Source of the DNA: Alphaproteobacteria bacterium
Lineage (GTDB): Bacteria > Pseudomonadota > Gammaproteobacteria > JAGOUN01
Assembly: GCA_021151585.1 (NCBI GenBank)
Contig: JAGKWX010000001.1
Span: forward strand, 62,001 to 126,000
Direction: 5' to 3'
DNA length: 64,000 nt
The notes beneath the pieces were generated by a model. That model searched no databases. It was not told where the DNA came from and saw only the letters and a list, made by a program, of their open reading frames with translations. Below, in pieces: positions 18,255 through 28,740 of the stretch. A program made the translations under genes and the position numbers. Each line of letters begins with the position of its first letter. The first letter of the stretch is position 1.

Positions 18255-18935
18255 TTAACGCTCCCTACCACTCAAGGCTGCAAAAATTTGCAATAAATTG
18301 ACAAATAACATGTAAATATCAAGATATAAAGCAATTGTCGCCATAACATAATTACGCTCGCCGCCATGAATAATCCGCGCAGTATCAAATAAAATTAAAC
18401 CGGAAGCGATAAAGGATGTCGCAAAGGATATAGCCAAATATACCGCAGGCATTTTTAAAAAAATATTCACAATGCTGCCAACAATAACAACCAATAAACC
18501 AACAGTTAAAAATCCACCCAACGCAGAAAATGTTTTCTTAGTTGTTAAAGCGTACATAGACAGACCCAAAAATGTCACGCCTGTTGTCCCCAAGGCGGAA
18601 AGAACTAAAAAACTACCGTTGGCATAATTTTTCATAAACATACCTACAATAGGCCCCAACATGTAACCGATGAAACCAGTAAATGCAAACACACTCACCA
18701 GCCCCCAGATGCTATTTCGTAAGTAAGTAGTCAAAAACAGTAAGCCAAACATACCAACCAAGGTTAAAATAATCCCCATCGGTGGCGCTTGTGTAGCAAT
18801 CGCAAACCAAGCAGTCAAAGCACTAAATAATATCGTTAGACTTAATAACAGATATGTATTTTTCAATACAGCATGCTCCGCAATCAACGATCCGCCCGCT
18901 TGAGACACAAAAAACTGTGATTTTGTAGAATTCAT
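18255..18935 (-). CDS. yccA: Bax inhibitor-1 / YccA family inner-membrane protein
   Basis: This 226-residue protein has about seven hydrophobic helices, for example YLLLSLTILFSALTAWFAI and VSVFAFTGFIGYMLGPIVG. The family motif near the C-terminus (LILFDTARIIHGGERNYVMATIALYLDIYMLF, here in two helices) contains the conserved Asp pair. E. coli YccA is a substrate and modulator of FtsH, and the family is linked to membrane ion leak. The ATG at 18935 is preceded by AGAGG. It is immediately followed, in frame, by tusE. Confidence 0.93.
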   Translation of the reverse strand: MNSTKSQFFVSQAGGSLIAEHAVLKNTYLLLSLTILFSALTAWFAIATQAPPMGIILTLVGMFGLLFLTTYLRNSIWGLVSVFAFTGFIGYMLGPIVGMFMKNYANGSFLVLSALGTTGVTFLGLSMYALTTKKTFSALGGFLTVGLLVVIVGSIVNIFLKMPAVYLAISFATSFIASGLILFDTARIIHGGERNYVMATIALYLDIYMLFVNLLQIFAALSGRER

Positions 18936-19047
18936 ACATTTTCCTCTCGATTTTTCTTGACGATGAAACAAATTTTGTTAACAATAACCTCTCTTTTGAG
19001 GCAGAAACAAAAAAACTACCTCAACATAGACATTATACCTGAAAAGT

Positions 19048-19053
19048 TATAAT
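19048..19053 (+). promoter_or_regulatory. -10 box of tRNA-Ser (and possibly uvrY)
   Basis: A perfect TATAAT lies 18 bases before the tRNA 5' end. The matching -35 is poor (TAGACA at 19027-19032, only 15 bp away). Confidence 0.5.
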
Positions 19054-19070
19054 ATCACACTGCATGTTTT

Positions 19071-19161
19071 GGAGAGATGGCTGAGCGGTTGAAAGCGGCG
19101 GTCTTGAAAACCGTTAAGGGGTATCCCCCCTTCTAGGGTTCGAATCCCTATCTCTCCGCCA
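19071..19161 (+). tRNA. tRNA-Ser (anticodon TGA)
   Basis: A long-variable-arm tRNA. The acceptor stem GGAGAGA pairs with TCTCTCC, the anticodon region is GGTCTTGAAAACC (TGA), the variable arm is formed by GGGGTATCCCCCC, the T loop is TTCGAAT, and the CCA is encoded (19159-19161). No terminator separates it from uvrY, whose start lies 28 bases downstream. Confidence 0.97.
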
Positions 19162-19189
19162 ACCCTTGAGTAATCGTTGGAGCGTCACT

Positions 19190-19834
19190 TTGATTAAAAT
19201 ACTTGTTGTCGATGACTTGGACTTAATCCGTGTTGGCGTCAAAAGCCTTCTTGAAAATATCACTGGCATTAAAATTATTGGCGAAGCTGAAAGTGGCGAG
19301 GAAGCCATTACGATAGCTCGAAAATTACAGCCAGATGTTGTTCTGATGGATCTCCAAATGCCCGGGATAGGCGGTTTAGAAGCTACAAAAAAACTAGCGC
19401 ACTACTTACCTGACACCAAAGTGATTGTATTGACAGTATGCGAAGAAGAACCCTTTCCGACTCGCTTAATCCAAGCAGGCGCCATGGGTTATGTGAACAA
19501 AGGCTGCGGCAAAGAAGAAATGGTACAAGCTATTCGCGCAGTTAACAGCGGTCAACGATACATTAGCCCTAAAATTGCACAAAAAATTGCCTTGCAGAAT
19601 TTGACACAAGGACAAAAATCTCCGCTGGAATTACTGTCTGAGCGAGAATTACAGATCATGATCATGATCACAAATGGACAAAAAGCACCTGAAATCGCTG
19701 ACGTTCTTTGCATTAGCCCTAAAACCGTTAATAGCTATCGTTATCGCATATTCACTAAGCTCAACATTAACTCCGATGTCGATTTAGCTCGTTTAGCCCT
19801 GCGCCTGGGTCTAGTTGAAGATCAACCCAATTGA
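19190..19834 (+). CDS. uvrY: UvrY/GacA/LetA-type response regulator
   Basis: This 214-residue regulator pairs a receiver domain (acidic pocket VVDDLDL, phospho-acceptor Asp in VVLMDLQMPGIGG, Lys in GYVNKGCG) with a LuxR-type helix-turn-helix (LSERELQIMIMITNGQ, then ISPKTVNSYRYRIFTKL). It is a close match to E. coli UvrY. It is the output of BarA/GacS/LetS and drives CsrB-type small RNAs; in Legionella, LetA controls the switch to the transmissive phase. The start is a TTG at 19190, supported by GGAG seven bases upstream and by the family N-terminus MIKILVVDD. Here it is followed by queA, not by uvrC as in E. coli. Confidence 0.93.
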   Translation: MIKILVVDDLDLIRVGVKSLLENITGIKIIGEAESGEEAITIARKLQPDVVLMDLQMPGIGGLEATKKLAHYLPDTKVIVLTVCEEEPFPTRLIQAGAMGYVNKGCGKEEMVQAIRAVNSGQRYISPKIAQKIALQNLTQGQKSPLELLSERELQIMIMITNGQKAPEIADVLCISPKTVNSYRYRIFTKLNINSDVDLARLALRLGLVEDQPN

Positions 19835-19838
19835 TACA

Positions 19839-20888
19839 ATGAAAACTAGCGATTTTGATTTCCATCTACCTGAAGAGCTAATAGCGCAATACCCAACAAA
19901 AGAACGGTCTGCGAGCCGACTACTTTGCATGGATAGAAATAGTGGCGATCTTGGCCATCGTCACTTCTATGAATTAATCGACCTACTACAGCCAAACGAC
20001 TTACTCGTCATGAACAACTCCAAAGTCATTCCTGCGCGTGTATTTGGTCACAAAGAATCTGGCGGTAAAGTAGAAATGCTAATCGAGCGCATTTTGTCAA
20101 AAAATACAGCTTTAGTACATTTGCGCGCCAGCAAAGCTCTAAATCCAGAGCGTATTTTATTCCTGGGTGACGCTAAAACGCCTTTTAAAATATTACAGCG
20201 CAAAGAAGACCTCTATATCATCGAAAAACAAACGCAAGCAGAAACTTTGCTGGAATGGCTACATCAACACGGCCACATCCCCCTGCCGCCATACATGCAG
20301 CGTGAAGATAAAAAAGAAGATATAGAACGCTATCAAACGGTTTACGCTAAAACTGAGGGCTCCGTTGCCGCCCCTACCGCCGGTTTGCATTTTGATGAAA
20401 ACTTGCTAGAAAAAATCAAAGATAAGGGCATTGAAATCGCCACAGTTACACTGCATGTTGGATCAGGCACATTTCAACCCGTGCGAGCAGATGATATTAA
20501 AGATCATACGATGCACTATGAATGGTTTTCATTGCCTCAAAAAACTTGCGATGCGATTTCTGCGTGCAAAAAACGCGGCGGACGTGTCATTGCAGTAGGA
20601 ACGACCACAGTAAGAACATTAGAGAGCGCGGCGCTGAACAACGACGCGACCGACAACATACAGCACTTATCCGCCACCGAACAAGAAACCAACATCTTCA
20701 TTTATCCAGGCTTTGAGTTTAAAGTTGCTGATGCTTTGATTACAAATTTTCACCTGCCTAAATCAACATTACTCATGCTGGTCAGCGCTTTTTCTACACA
20801 AAAAAATATTTTACACGCCTATCAAGAAGCAATTAAAGAAAATTATCGTTTCTACAGCTATGGCGATGCGATGTTTATTGCGTCATAA
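19839..20888 (+). CDS. queA: S-adenosylmethionine:tRNA ribosyltransferase-isomerase
   Basis: This 349-residue enzyme starts at MKTSDFDFHLPEELIAQYP, 4 bp after uvrY. Signature segments include NNSKVIPARVFG, GSVAAPTAGLHF, HVGSGTFQPVR and TNFHLPKSTLLMLVSAF. It transfers the ribosyl moiety of SAM to preQ1-tRNA to make epoxyqueuosine, the penultimate step of queuosine synthesis at wobble position 34. tgt is not visible in the window. Confidence 0.97.
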   Translation: MKTSDFDFHLPEELIAQYPTKERSASRLLCMDRNSGDLGHRHFYELIDLLQPNDLLVMNNSKVIPARVFGHKESGGKVEMLIERILSKNTALVHLRASKALNPERILFLGDAKTPFKILQRKEDLYIIEKQTQAETLLEWLHQHGHIPLPPYMQREDKKEDIERYQTVYAKTEGSVAAPTAGLHFDENLLEKIKDKGIEIATVTLHVGSGTFQPVRADDIKDHTMHYEWFSLPQKTCDAISACKKRGGRVIAVGTTTVRTLESAALNNDATDNIQHLSATEQETNIFIYPGFEFKVADALITNFHLPKSTLLMLVSAFSTQKNILHAYQEAIKENYRFYSYGDAMFIAS

Positions 20889-20918
20889 TTATTGTTTTCA
20901 AATAAGCAACCTTTGAAT

Positions 20919-21554
20919 ATGAACAAGAAACTAGTCTCCATAACGCTATCTATATTAGCCGTATTGATTCTTGGCGCTTTGGTTTTTTATAAAACACAAC
21001 GCGTTGATCTGCCGCCTGCTGTACAAATAGATATTTCTGGACAGCCACACACGGGTAACGGAACAACGATTATCGTTGCCTTTGAAGATATGAAATGCAG
21101 TAATTGCAAAATCTACAATGAAGTGATCTATCCATTTATTCAATCTCATTACATAGATTCAGGTAAAGCAACCTATGTTATGATCCCCTTGGCTTTTCTT
21201 CATAACTCCATACCCGCTGGCAACGCAGCATTATGTGCCTACCACCAAAAGCCCGAATTATTTTTTAGTTATGTTGATTACGTTTATCAACACCAACCCG
21301 ATGAAGCGCTCGATTGGGCAACACCAGAAACTTTAACTGAGTTTGCGCAACATGTCCCAGGAATTGATATGAGCGCTTTGACAACCTGCATTCATAACAA
21401 CACTTATTATACCCAACTAGAACAAAACCTGGCCATCGCTGGCAAAGCAATGGGCGATACAATACAAACACCATCTCTCTATATTGATGGGCACTTAGTT
21501 AGCCCGATCACCGCTGCGCACATCGATAAAACGATGGGTGCTGTGTCCAAGTAA
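20919..21554 (+). CDS. DsbA-like thioredoxin-fold protein, membrane-anchored
   Basis: This is a 211-residue protein. An N-terminal hydrophobic helix (VSITLSILAVLILGALVFY) acts as anchor or signal. A thioredoxin-fold domain follows with redox motif CSNC in VAFEDMKCSNCKIYNE and the cis-Pro loop QTPSLYIDG. The helical insertion resembles the DsbA/BdbD/DsbG-like family of envelope oxidoreductases and chaperones. CSNC is unusual (DsbA has CPHC), so its redox role is uncertain. The ATG at 20919 gives a proper signal segment; an upstream TTG at 20892 is in frame. It follows queA by about 30 bp and may be cotranscribed. Confidence 0.8.
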   Translation: MNKKLVSITLSILAVLILGALVFYKTQRVDLPPAVQIDISGQPHTGNGTTIIVAFEDMKCSNCKIYNEVIYPFIQSHYIDSGKATYVMIPLAFLHNSIPAGNAALCAYHQKPELFFSYVDYVYQHQPDEALDWATPETLTEFAQHVPGIDMSALTTCIHNNTYYTQLEQNLAIAGKAMGDTIQTPSLYIDGHLVSPITAAHIDKTMGAVSK

Positions 21555-21577
21555 AGTATAAAATTCGTCAAAACTCT

Positions 21578-21621
21578 CGCCCTCACTTAACAACATGCTT
21601 GTTATATAACTAGTGAGGGCG
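21578..21621. terminator. Long stem-loop between convergent DsbA-like gene and fumC
   Basis: CGCCCTCACT (21578-21587) pairs with AGTGAGGGCG (21612-21621), and an inner stem is formed by TAACAA/TTGTTA. The T-tracts after it are weak on both strands. Its placement between converging genes suggests a shared terminator. Confidence 0.55.
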
Positions 21622-21680
21622 TTATGGCTTATTTTACAGAAAGAACGTTGCACTAACTTCAATTTAAACTATCTTAGCCA

Positions 21681-23090
21681 TTAACCCGGTCGCGTCATTT
21701 CTTCCGGTTTTACATATCGATCAAATTCTTCAGCGGTTAAATAGCCTAATGCCAACGCCGCCTCTTTCAAACTAGAACCATCATGCAAGGCTTTATGCGC
21801 GATTTCAGATGATTTGTCATAACCAATTACAGGGCTTAATGCTGTCACTAACATTAAAGAATTTTGTAAAAAATAATCAATTTTTTTCGTATCAGCCTCT
21901 AAGCCATCAATACAAAATTCTTTAAATAACAAACAACTGTCAGCTAATAATGTTGCGGAATGCACGTAATTATGAATCATCACGGGCTTAAACACATTCA
22001 ATTCAAAATTACCCTGTGAACCTGCAAATCCAATAGTTGCATCATTACCGAAAACTTGCACGCATATCATAGTAAGCGCCTCACATTGCGTCGGATTGAC
22101 TTTACCGGGCATAATCGATGAGCCTGGCTCATTAACAGGAAGAATGAGTTCGCCCAAACCACAACGCGGACCCGAACCCAACCAACGCACATCATTCGCA
22201 ACTTTCATGAGAGACGCCGCTAATGTTTTCAATGCGCCATGGGCAAAGACCAAAGCATCATGCGCCGCCATCGCTTGAAATTTGTTAGTTGCGGAAATAA
22301 AAGGCAAACCCGTCAAATCAGCGATATGTTTTGCAGCAATATCAGCAAACTTAGGATGAGCATTAATTCCCGTCCCAACGGCCGTGCCACCAATCGCCAG
22401 TTCATATAAACCAGGTAGTGTTTGCTCTATTCGAACAATATTCGCGTCCAGTTGAGCCACATATCCTGAAAATTCTTGCCCTAATGTCAAAGGTACAGCA
22501 TCTTGCAAATGGGTACGACCAATTTTAACAATAGGGTCAAATTCTTTACGTTTTGCATCTAAAGCATCACGCAAAACCTTTAAAGCTGGCAATACTTTAT
22601 GAACGGTAATTTCTGCTGCGGCAATATACATCGCCGTTGGAAAAGTATCATTCGATGATTGCGACATATTCACATCATCATTAGGATGTACGGGCTTTTT
22701 ACTACCTAAAACACCGCCCGCCATTTCGATCGCACGATTACTAATCACTTCATTTGTATTCATATTAGTCTGGGTACCACTACCTGTTTGCCAAATATGC
22801 AAAGGAAACTGATTGTCATGCTCACCAGCAATCACTTCATCCGCTGCGGCAACAATTAATTTTACTTTTTCATCCGATAATAGCCCCAAGGAGTGATTAG
22901 CGAGCGCAGCTGACTTTTTTAAAATCCCGAAAGCTCGAATTAATATTTTTGGCATGAGATCATGACCACTGGAGAAATGGTGCAAAGAACGCTCAGTTTG
23001 CGCACCCCAATAGACATTAGCTGGCACATCGATCTTGCCAATACTATCGCTTTCAATACGGATTTTTTCGTTTGTTTTCACTTCAGACAT
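21681..23090 (-). CDS. fumC: Class II fumarate hydratase
   Basis: This homotetrameric, iron-independent fumarase converts fumarate to malate in the TCA cycle. It is 469 residues long when started at [18 protein letters not shown] (23090; GGGGA seven bases upstream). Active-site segments are [35 protein letters not shown] and the superfamily signature [17 protein letters not shown]. It overlaps the end of pepN by 8 bp, so pepN-fumC is a coupled pair. Confidence 0.97.
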   Translation of the reverse strand: MSEVKTNEKIRIESDSIGKIDVPANVYWGAQTERSLHHFSSGHDLMPKILIRAFGILKKSAALANHSLGLLSDEKVKLIVAAADEVIAGEHDNQFPLHIWQTGSGTQTNMNTNEVISNRAIEMAGGVLGSKKPVHPNDDVNMSQSSNDTFPTAMYIAAAEITVHKVLPALKVLRDALDAKRKEFDPIVKIGRTHLQDAVPLTLGQEFSGYVAQLDANIVRIEQTLPGLYELAIGGTAVGTGINAHPKFADIAAKHIADLTGLPFISATNKFQAMAAHDALVFAHGALKTLAASLMKVANDVRWLGSGPRCGLGELILPVNEPGSSIMPGKVNPTQCEALTMICVQVFGNDATIGFAGSQGNFELNVFKPVMIHNYVHSATLLADSCLLFKEFCIDGLEADTKKIDYFLQNSLMLVTALSPVIGYDKSSEIAHKALHDGSSLKEAALALGYLTAEEFDRYVKPEEMTRPG

Positions 23091-25686
23091 GATTTTCCCC
23101 AATATTCAGTGCTTTACTCACTGGCTCATAAACATTTTTTGATAAATTTTGTGTTTGTATGATACGAGTTAATACTTTTTTCATCAAGTCTTGATGTGAT
23201 GCTTGAAACCGCCTCCAATGCAATAAAGGTTCAACCATCCTTGCCGCGACCATGGGATTAATTTCATCCAAAATGATCACGGTATTCGCACAAAAATCAT
23301 AGCCATCACCTGAAATATCATGAAAACGTCGTAAATTTTGCCCACAAAATCCACCCACTAACGCATAAACGCTATTGGGATTTTTAATATTAAAAAAAGG
23401 CTGCTGTATTAAACTCTTCACATTATGCAAAGTATCAGGCAATCTGGATTGCGCTTGAATCGCAAACCACTTATTCATCACCAAGGGTTCATGTTGCCAA
23501 CGATCTTGAAACTGCGCGAGCGCTTCAATACGCTGTAAAGTATCGGTATGCGATAAAGCGGTTAACGCTGCAATACTTTCCGTCATATTACCCGCCGTCT
23601 TAAATTGTTGATTCGCTAATTCAATATATTCAGGTTTTTCTAAAGCCACTAAGTAACGCAGACATAGCGCACGCAAATGTCGCCGCCCCATTGCCTGCGG
23701 CGAATAAGCATAATCATCATCCTCTAAGGCACGGTAACGAGCAAGCCATAAGGATTCATATTTTTCTGCGATTTTTTGAAACAACTTCGTGCGTGATATA
23801 GAAATTTCTTCAACATCAATAACATCGACACACGCATGCAAATATTTTTCTGAGGGCAAAGACAATAACTCGGCTTGCATAGAGTAATCATCAAAATTTT
23901 CTTTCAAAATTTCACCAATCACTTCTAAAAACTGATCACTAGGCTGATGACTCAAGATAATATTACACGCTAACTGCTGCCCTGCTTCCCATCGATTAAA
24001 ACCATCAGTATCATATTGAAATAAAAATAACAATTCTTGCTCGGTATAGCGAAAATGCAATTTAATAGGTGATGAAAAATGACGATTCAACGAAGGAATC
24101 ACTTCGTGATCGACATTCACAAAGGTAAAAACTTGCTTTTGCTCTGTCACTAAACATAGTTTATTGTCATAGCAACATAGGCTTGCATAAGCGTCTTTCG
24201 CCATCTTTTGTCGTAATGATAACAAAGAGATCAAGATCGGCACCATCATCGGTTGCTTATCCATCATATCCGGCGTTGATGGAATGGTTTGCTCAAAGAT
24301 TAATGTATACGTTTTTTTGTCTTTATCATATTCACCACGCGCATTCACCACCGGCGTTCCCGCTTGCGAATACCATAATCTAAATTGAGATAAATCTTGC
24401 CCTGATACCTCTTGCATAACATCAATAAAATTATCAGTTGTTACTGCTTGGCCATCAAATTTTTCAAAATAACGGTCTGTCGCTTGACGATAACTCTCTG
24501 CACCTAATATAGTTTTAAGCATACGCACCACTTCGCCGCCTTTGTTATAAACAGTATGCGTATAAAAATTATCAATAGCTATATAGCTTGCTGGGCGAAC
24601 AGGGTGCGCCATAGGCCCAGCATCTTCAGCAAATTGAGCATTTCGCAAATCCTGAACTTTACGAATGCGATGCACCACTGCCGAATGATGGTCTTCATCA
24701 TAGGATTGTTCACGAAAAATAGTAAAACCTTCTTTCAAACTTAATTGAAACCAATCACGACAAGTCACACGATTACCACTCCAATTATGGAAATATTCGT
24801 GAGCAACCACAGTATCAATATCAGCATAATCTTGATCAGTTGCAGTTTCTAGATTTGCCAAAATATATTTGGCATTAAAGATATTGAGACTTTTATTCTC
24901 CATCGCACCAAATACAAAATCATTCACCGCAACAATGTTAAATATATCCAAGTCATATTCACGGCCATAATTTTCTTCATCCCAACGCATACACTTTTTT
25001 AATACGCTCATTGCAAAAACACATCGATCAATATTATTTTTTTCACTATAAATATGTAGTGCAACTCGCCTTCCTGACATTGTCACAAAGTGATCAGTAA
25101 TTTTTCCAAGATCACCCGCAACTAAAGCAAATAAATAACACGGTTTCTTAAAAGGGTCCTCCCATAAAGCAAAATGTTTTCCTTGTGGTAAATCACCCTC
25201 TTCCATTAAATTACCATTGCTTAACAACACCGGATAGTGTGTTTTATCAGCGATAATTTTTACAGTGAAAAATGCCATGACATCAGGACGATCCAAGTAA
25301 TAGGTGATTTTACGAAAGTATTCCGCCTCACATTGGGTACAAAAAATATTATTAGAAATATAAAGACCGGTTAATTCAGTATTGGCTTGTGGATTAATTT
25401 CAGTAACTATCTCAAGACAAAACTCATCTGGAACATCAAACACCCTTAAACCATAGTCTTCAACAGAAAACTTTACTGAGCGCTGATTGAGCAACAGAGA
25501 AATCAGGGTTAACTGCTCACCGACTAAAAATAAATCAGACTGTGGATAATGACGCTTGACTTGCAACAAGCTAGTAACACGAGTTTTTTCAGCATCTAAT
25601 TCAAATACCAAATCGACAGATTCAATAACAAATGCACTCACTTGGTAATCTTTAAGAAAAATCGTTGTACTGCTTGGGTTCACCAT
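23083..25686 (-). CDS. pepN: Aminopeptidase N (M1 metallopeptidase)
   Basis: This 867-residue zinc aminopeptidase removes N-terminal residues in the cytoplasm. It has the substrate-recognition motif [12 protein letters not shown] and the zinc site [20 protein letters not shown] with the third ligand Glu in [12 protein letters not shown]. The downstream Tyr region ([18 protein letters not shown]) is typical of PepN, and a long alpha-helical C-terminal domain follows. The length matches the E. coli enzyme (870). Confidence 0.97.
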   Translation of the reverse strand: MVNPSSTTIFLKDYQVSAFVIESVDLVFELDAEKTRVTSLLQVKRHYPQSDLFLVGEQLTLISLLLNQRSVKFSVEDYGLRVFDVPDEFCLEIVTEINPQANTELTGLYISNNIFCTQCEAEYFRKITYYLDRPDVMAFFTVKIIADKTHYPVLLSNGNLMEEGDLPQGKHFALWEDPFKKPCYLFALVAGDLGKITDHFVTMSGRRVALHIYSEKNNIDRCVFAMSVLKKCMRWDEENYGREYDLDIFNIVAVNDFVFGAMENKSLNIFNAKYILANLETATDQDYADIDTVVAHEYFHNWSGNRVTCRDWFQLSLKEGFTIFREQSYDEDHHSAVVHRIRKVQDLRNAQFAEDAGPMAHPVRPASYIAIDNFYTHTVYNKGGEVVRMLKTILGAESYRQATDRYFEKFDGQAVTTDNFIDVMQEVSGQDLSQFRLWYSQAGTPVVNARGEYDKDKKTYTLIFEQTIPSTPDMMDKQPMMVPILISLLSLRQKMAKDAYASLCCYDNKLCLVTEQKQVFTFVNVDHEVIPSLNRHFSSPIKLHFRYTEQELLFLFQYDTDGFNRWEAGQQLACNIILSHQPSDQFLEVIGEILKENFDDYSMQAELLSLPSEKYLHACVDVIDVEEISISRTKLFQKIAEKYESLWLARYRALEDDDYAYSPQAMGRRHLRALCLRYLVALEKPEYIELANQQFKTAGNMTESIAALTALSHTDTLQRIEALAQFQDRWQHEPLVMNKWFAIQAQSRLPDTLHNVKSLIQQPFFNIKNPNSVYALVGGFCGQNLRRFHDISGDGYDFCANTVIILDEINPMVAARMVEPLLHWRRFQASHQDLMKKVLTRIIQTQNLSKNVYEPVSKALNIGENHV

Positions 25687-25753
25687 GACGCCTCAATCAA
25701 TTGAATAAATGAAGCATCATAGCGCGGTTTTATATACCTTAAAAGGTGTTTAT

Positions 25754-25959
25754 TTAAGTCGCATACAAACTAATTGTTGTATCATTGATTGTAACTGGGC
25801 CCAGTGAGGCAGTCGGAACATATGCGGTTGCTGAAATATCACCGCCAGTGACGATGACTGAACCATTTTTTAAATTAAGCCCCCAGTGTCAATACAATAA
25901 ACTGAGGCTGCACCACCGGAATAGTTAGCCAAGACTGCAATAACACTAACTTCAAGGCA
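25754..25959 (-). pseudogene. Frameshifted coding remnant downstream of pmbA (unknown family)
   Basis: On the minus strand, directly after the pmbA stop and in the same frame, a conceptual peptide reads VSVIAVLANYSGGAASVYC then IDTGG and hits a stop. In the next frame it continues NLKNGSVIVTGGDISATAY, then VPTASLGPVTINDTTISLYAT to a stop at 25754. The switch falls at a run of five G (in GACACTGGGGGCTT); one extra G would join both parts into about 68 codons. There is no start codon. It looks like the 3' end of a lost gene. The family is unrecognised, and chance cannot be excluded. Confidence 0.35.
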
Positions 25960-27297
25960 TCATGCGCCAGCCACGGTCATAGAACTAACTAATACCGCAC
26001 CTGTACGAATGTTGTAACGCAAATCTTGCTCTTGGCCTAAACCAATAATGTTTTTATATAGCTCTTTCAAATTACCTGCAATAGTGACTTCTTCCACTGG
26101 ATATTTAATTTTGCCGTTTTCAACATAAAAACCAACGGCGCCTTTAGAATAATCACCATTGACCAAGTTAACGCCAGAACCTAACGTTTCTGTAACGATC
26201 AAAGCTTTATCTAATCCTGAAATTAAATCATGTAATGGCAATGTTTTTTGACTTTCAACCAACATATTAAACACGCCACCAGCATTGCCCGTAGTTGGCA
26301 AACCTAATTGGCGGCCACTATAACTACTGGTGAAATAAGTATGTAATCGTCCACTATCAATAAAGGTTTTTTCACGCGTATACACACCCTCATCATCAAA
26401 CGGCGAACTTCCAACCGCTTTGTGTAACAATGGTTGTTCAGTCAAAGAAATATGTTCAGGCAAAATAATCTGATTCAGTTGATCTAATAAAAACGACGAA
26501 CGTCGATAAATATTTCCACCCATCGCAGCAGCAATTAAATATTTCCAAAAAGCAGTTGCCGCTTGATCCATAAATAGCACGGGTAATGTTTGTGTTGGAA
26601 TTTGTCGCGAACCTAAACGGGCAAGCGCTTTTTTATTCGCTTGCTCAGCAATATAATTCGTTGTCCATAAATCGTTGGCATCCATCGCGCAAGTGAATTC
26701 AGCTTCACGTTGCATTTCGCCATTTTTTTCAGCAATCAAAGCACAATGCATACTATGACTTGAACTTGCATATCCTTGCAGAAAACCTTCACTATTGGCG
26801 ATAAGTTCATAAGTTTGGTGTGAACTTAAGCCAGCACCGTCAGATTTAATGTTCGATGAGCTCAATGAAAGAGCGTGCGCTTCACAGGCTCGCATTTTTT
26901 CAATTGCATCAGCTGCGCTTAAATCTTTCCACGGAAAATAAAGTTCTAAGTTAGGAGTTGCAAACGCCAACTCCTTACGATCTGGCAAGCCAGAATATGG
27001 ATCTTCTGCCGCATACTTTGCAAAATCATAAGCCGCATCCACCGCTCTTTTAATAGAATCAACAGAAAAATCATTGGTCGTTGCTGAACCTCGTTTTTTA
27101 CCTAAATAAACGGTAACCGCAAACTCTTTACCTCTATCATATTCAAGACTATCAACTTGTTGATTGAGAATATTAACACTCATGCCTTGACCAATGTGGC
27201 CGTCAACTTCAACGGCATCCGAGCCCTTTTTTTTGGCGAAATCAATCGCTTGTTCAGCGATTTTTTTTAATGCATCGATATTATGTTGCGCTATCAT
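25960..27297 (-). CDS. pmbA: Metalloprotease subunit PmbA/TldE
   Basis: This 445-residue partner of TldD contains VDSLEYDRGKEFAVTVYLGKK at the N-terminus (in two blocks), GSSPFDDEGVYTREK and TGNAGGVFNMLVE. It lacks a HExxxH motif, as expected for the non-catalytic subunit. TldD/TldE processes peptides such as microcin B17 and the CcdA antitoxin. Its start overlaps the tldD stop by 4 bp (ATGA), so the two are adjacent and coupled here, unlike in E. coli where they are separate. Confidence 0.96.
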   Translation of the reverse strand: MIAQHNIDALKKIAEQAIDFAKKKGSDAVEVDGHIGQGMSVNILNQQVDSLEYDRGKEFAVTVYLGKKRGSATTNDFSVDSIKRAVDAAYDFAKYAAEDPYSGLPDRKELAFATPNLELYFPWKDLSAADAIEKMRACEAHALSLSSSNIKSDGAGLSSHQTYELIANSEGFLQGYASSSHSMHCALIAEKNGEMQREAEFTCAMDANDLWTTNYIAEQANKKALARLGSRQIPTQTLPVLFMDQAATAFWKYLIAAAMGGNIYRRSSFLLDQLNQIILPEHISLTEQPLLHKAVGSSPFDDEGVYTREKTFIDSGRLHTYFTSSYSGRQLGLPTTGNAGGVFNMLVESQKTLPLHDLISGLDKALIVTETLGSGVNLVNGDYSKGAVGFYVENGKIKYPVEEVTIAGNLKELYKNIIGLGQEQDLRYNIRTGAVLVSSMTVAGA

Positions 27298-28739
27298 ATG
27301 TGTGTACCACCAACAACCATTTCACTGACTTTCAAGGTTGGCTGACCAACACCGACCGGAACGCTTTGCCCATCTTTGCCACAAACACCAACGCCGGGAT
27401 CAAGTTGCAAATCATTACCAACCATCGTCACTTTAGTTAATACATCTGGACCATTACCAATTAGGGTGGCTCCTTTAATCGGCGCTGTCACTTTACCGTT
27501 TTCAATTAAGTAAGCTTCGCTAGCTGAAAATACAAATTTTCCAGAGGTAATATCGACTTCACCACCACCGAAATTGACAGCATAAATACCTTTTTTTACA
27601 GACTTAATAATGTCTAGAGGATCATCATTCCCTGGTAACATGTAGGTATTTGTCATACGTGGCATAGGGATGTGCGCGTAGGACTCACGTCGACCATTAC
27701 CCGTTGAAACAGAACCCATCAAACGCGCATTCAATTTATCTTGCATAAATCCACGCAAAATCCCTTGCTCAATCAACATTGTATTTTGCCCAATAGTTCC
27801 TTCATCATCAATCGCGACAGAACCACGACGATGCAGCAACGTTGCATCATCCACTATCGTGCACTTTTCCGATGCCACGCGCTGACCTAATTTATCAGTG
27901 AATGCAGAGGTTTTTTTACGAATAAAATCACCTTCCAAACCATGCCCAATCGCTTCATGCAATAATACAGCTGGCCAACCAGGGCCTAATACGACAGGCA
28001 TTAATCCTGCCGGCGCGGGAATAGCCTCTAGATTAGTTAACGCTTGCTTGACAGCTTGTTCCACAAAATCGTTAATTAAGTGCTCGCTAAAGTGCGCGTA
28101 ATCACCGCGCAAACCACCACCACAACTACCACCTTCACGTTTATCACCATCTTCAGCTAAAACTTGAATATTAAAACGCACGAGTGGACGAATGTCAGCA
28201 TGACAACTACCATCATGATTAAAAATTAACACTTGTTCGTAACTGGCGCTTAAACTGGCCATGACTTGGGTGATTTTCGAGCTGGCGGCACGCGCTAACG
28301 CATCTGCCTTACTTAACAAATCTACTTTTTGTTGCGAGCTTAATGAATCCAAGGGGTTGAGCGTCGGATACATAATAGGCGTTTGTTGACGCTGCCACGC
28401 TTGAACAGATTGCGTAGCATTACCTAAACGATTAATACTGCGAGCAGCGGTAGCGGCTTCCTCTAGCGCTGGCAATATCAAATCATCGGAATACGCATAA
28501 CCAGTTTTTTCACCGCTAATAACGCGAATACCGACGCCACGATCATAAGTATAACTACCTTCTTTGACTATCCCTTCTTCGAGATACCAACTCTCGTGAT
28601 AGACTGATTGAAAGTATAAATCTGCGCTATCGACAGTAGAACACATAATTTTCGAAAAAACTCGATCGATATCTTGTAAAGACAAAGCCGAGGGAGTCAA
28701 TAATGACTCCGTCACTTGATGAATAATGTGTTGAGACAT
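27294..28739 (-). CDS. tldD: Metalloprotease TldD
   Basis: This is a 481-residue catalytic subunit with the metal site HEAIGHGLEGDF (HExxxH). ADLYFQSVYHESWYLEEG and GFMQDKLNARLMGSVSTGNGRR lie on either side, as in the family. The start MSQHIIHQV at 28739, one base after the lpd stop, fits TldD; a longer in-frame start at 28808 would run into lpd and adds unrelated residues. It is probably cotranscribed with lpd and pmbA. Confidence 0.96.
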   Translation of the reverse strand: MSQHIIHQVTESLLTPSALSLQDIDRVFSKIMCSTVDSADLYFQSVYHESWYLEEGIVKEGSYTYDRGVGIRVISGEKTGYAYSDDLILPALEEAATAARSINRLGNATQSVQAWQRQQTPIMYPTLNPLDSLSSQQKVDLLSKADALARAASSKITQVMASLSASYEQVLIFNHDGSCHADIRPLVRFNIQVLAEDGDKREGGSCGGGLRGDYAHFSEHLINDFVEQAVKQALTNLEAIPAPAGLMPVVLGPGWPAVLLHEAIGHGLEGDFIRKKTSAFTDKLGQRVASEKCTIVDDATLLHRRGSVAIDDEGTIGQNTMLIEQGILRGFMQDKLNARLMGSVSTGNGRRESYAHIPMPRMTNTYMLPGNDDPLDIIKSVKKGIYAVNFGGGEVDITSGKFVFSASEAYLIENGKVTAPIKGATLIGNGPDVLTKVTMVGNDLQLDPGVGVCGKDGQSVPVGVGQPTLKVSEMVVGGTHI

Positions 28740-28740
28740 G

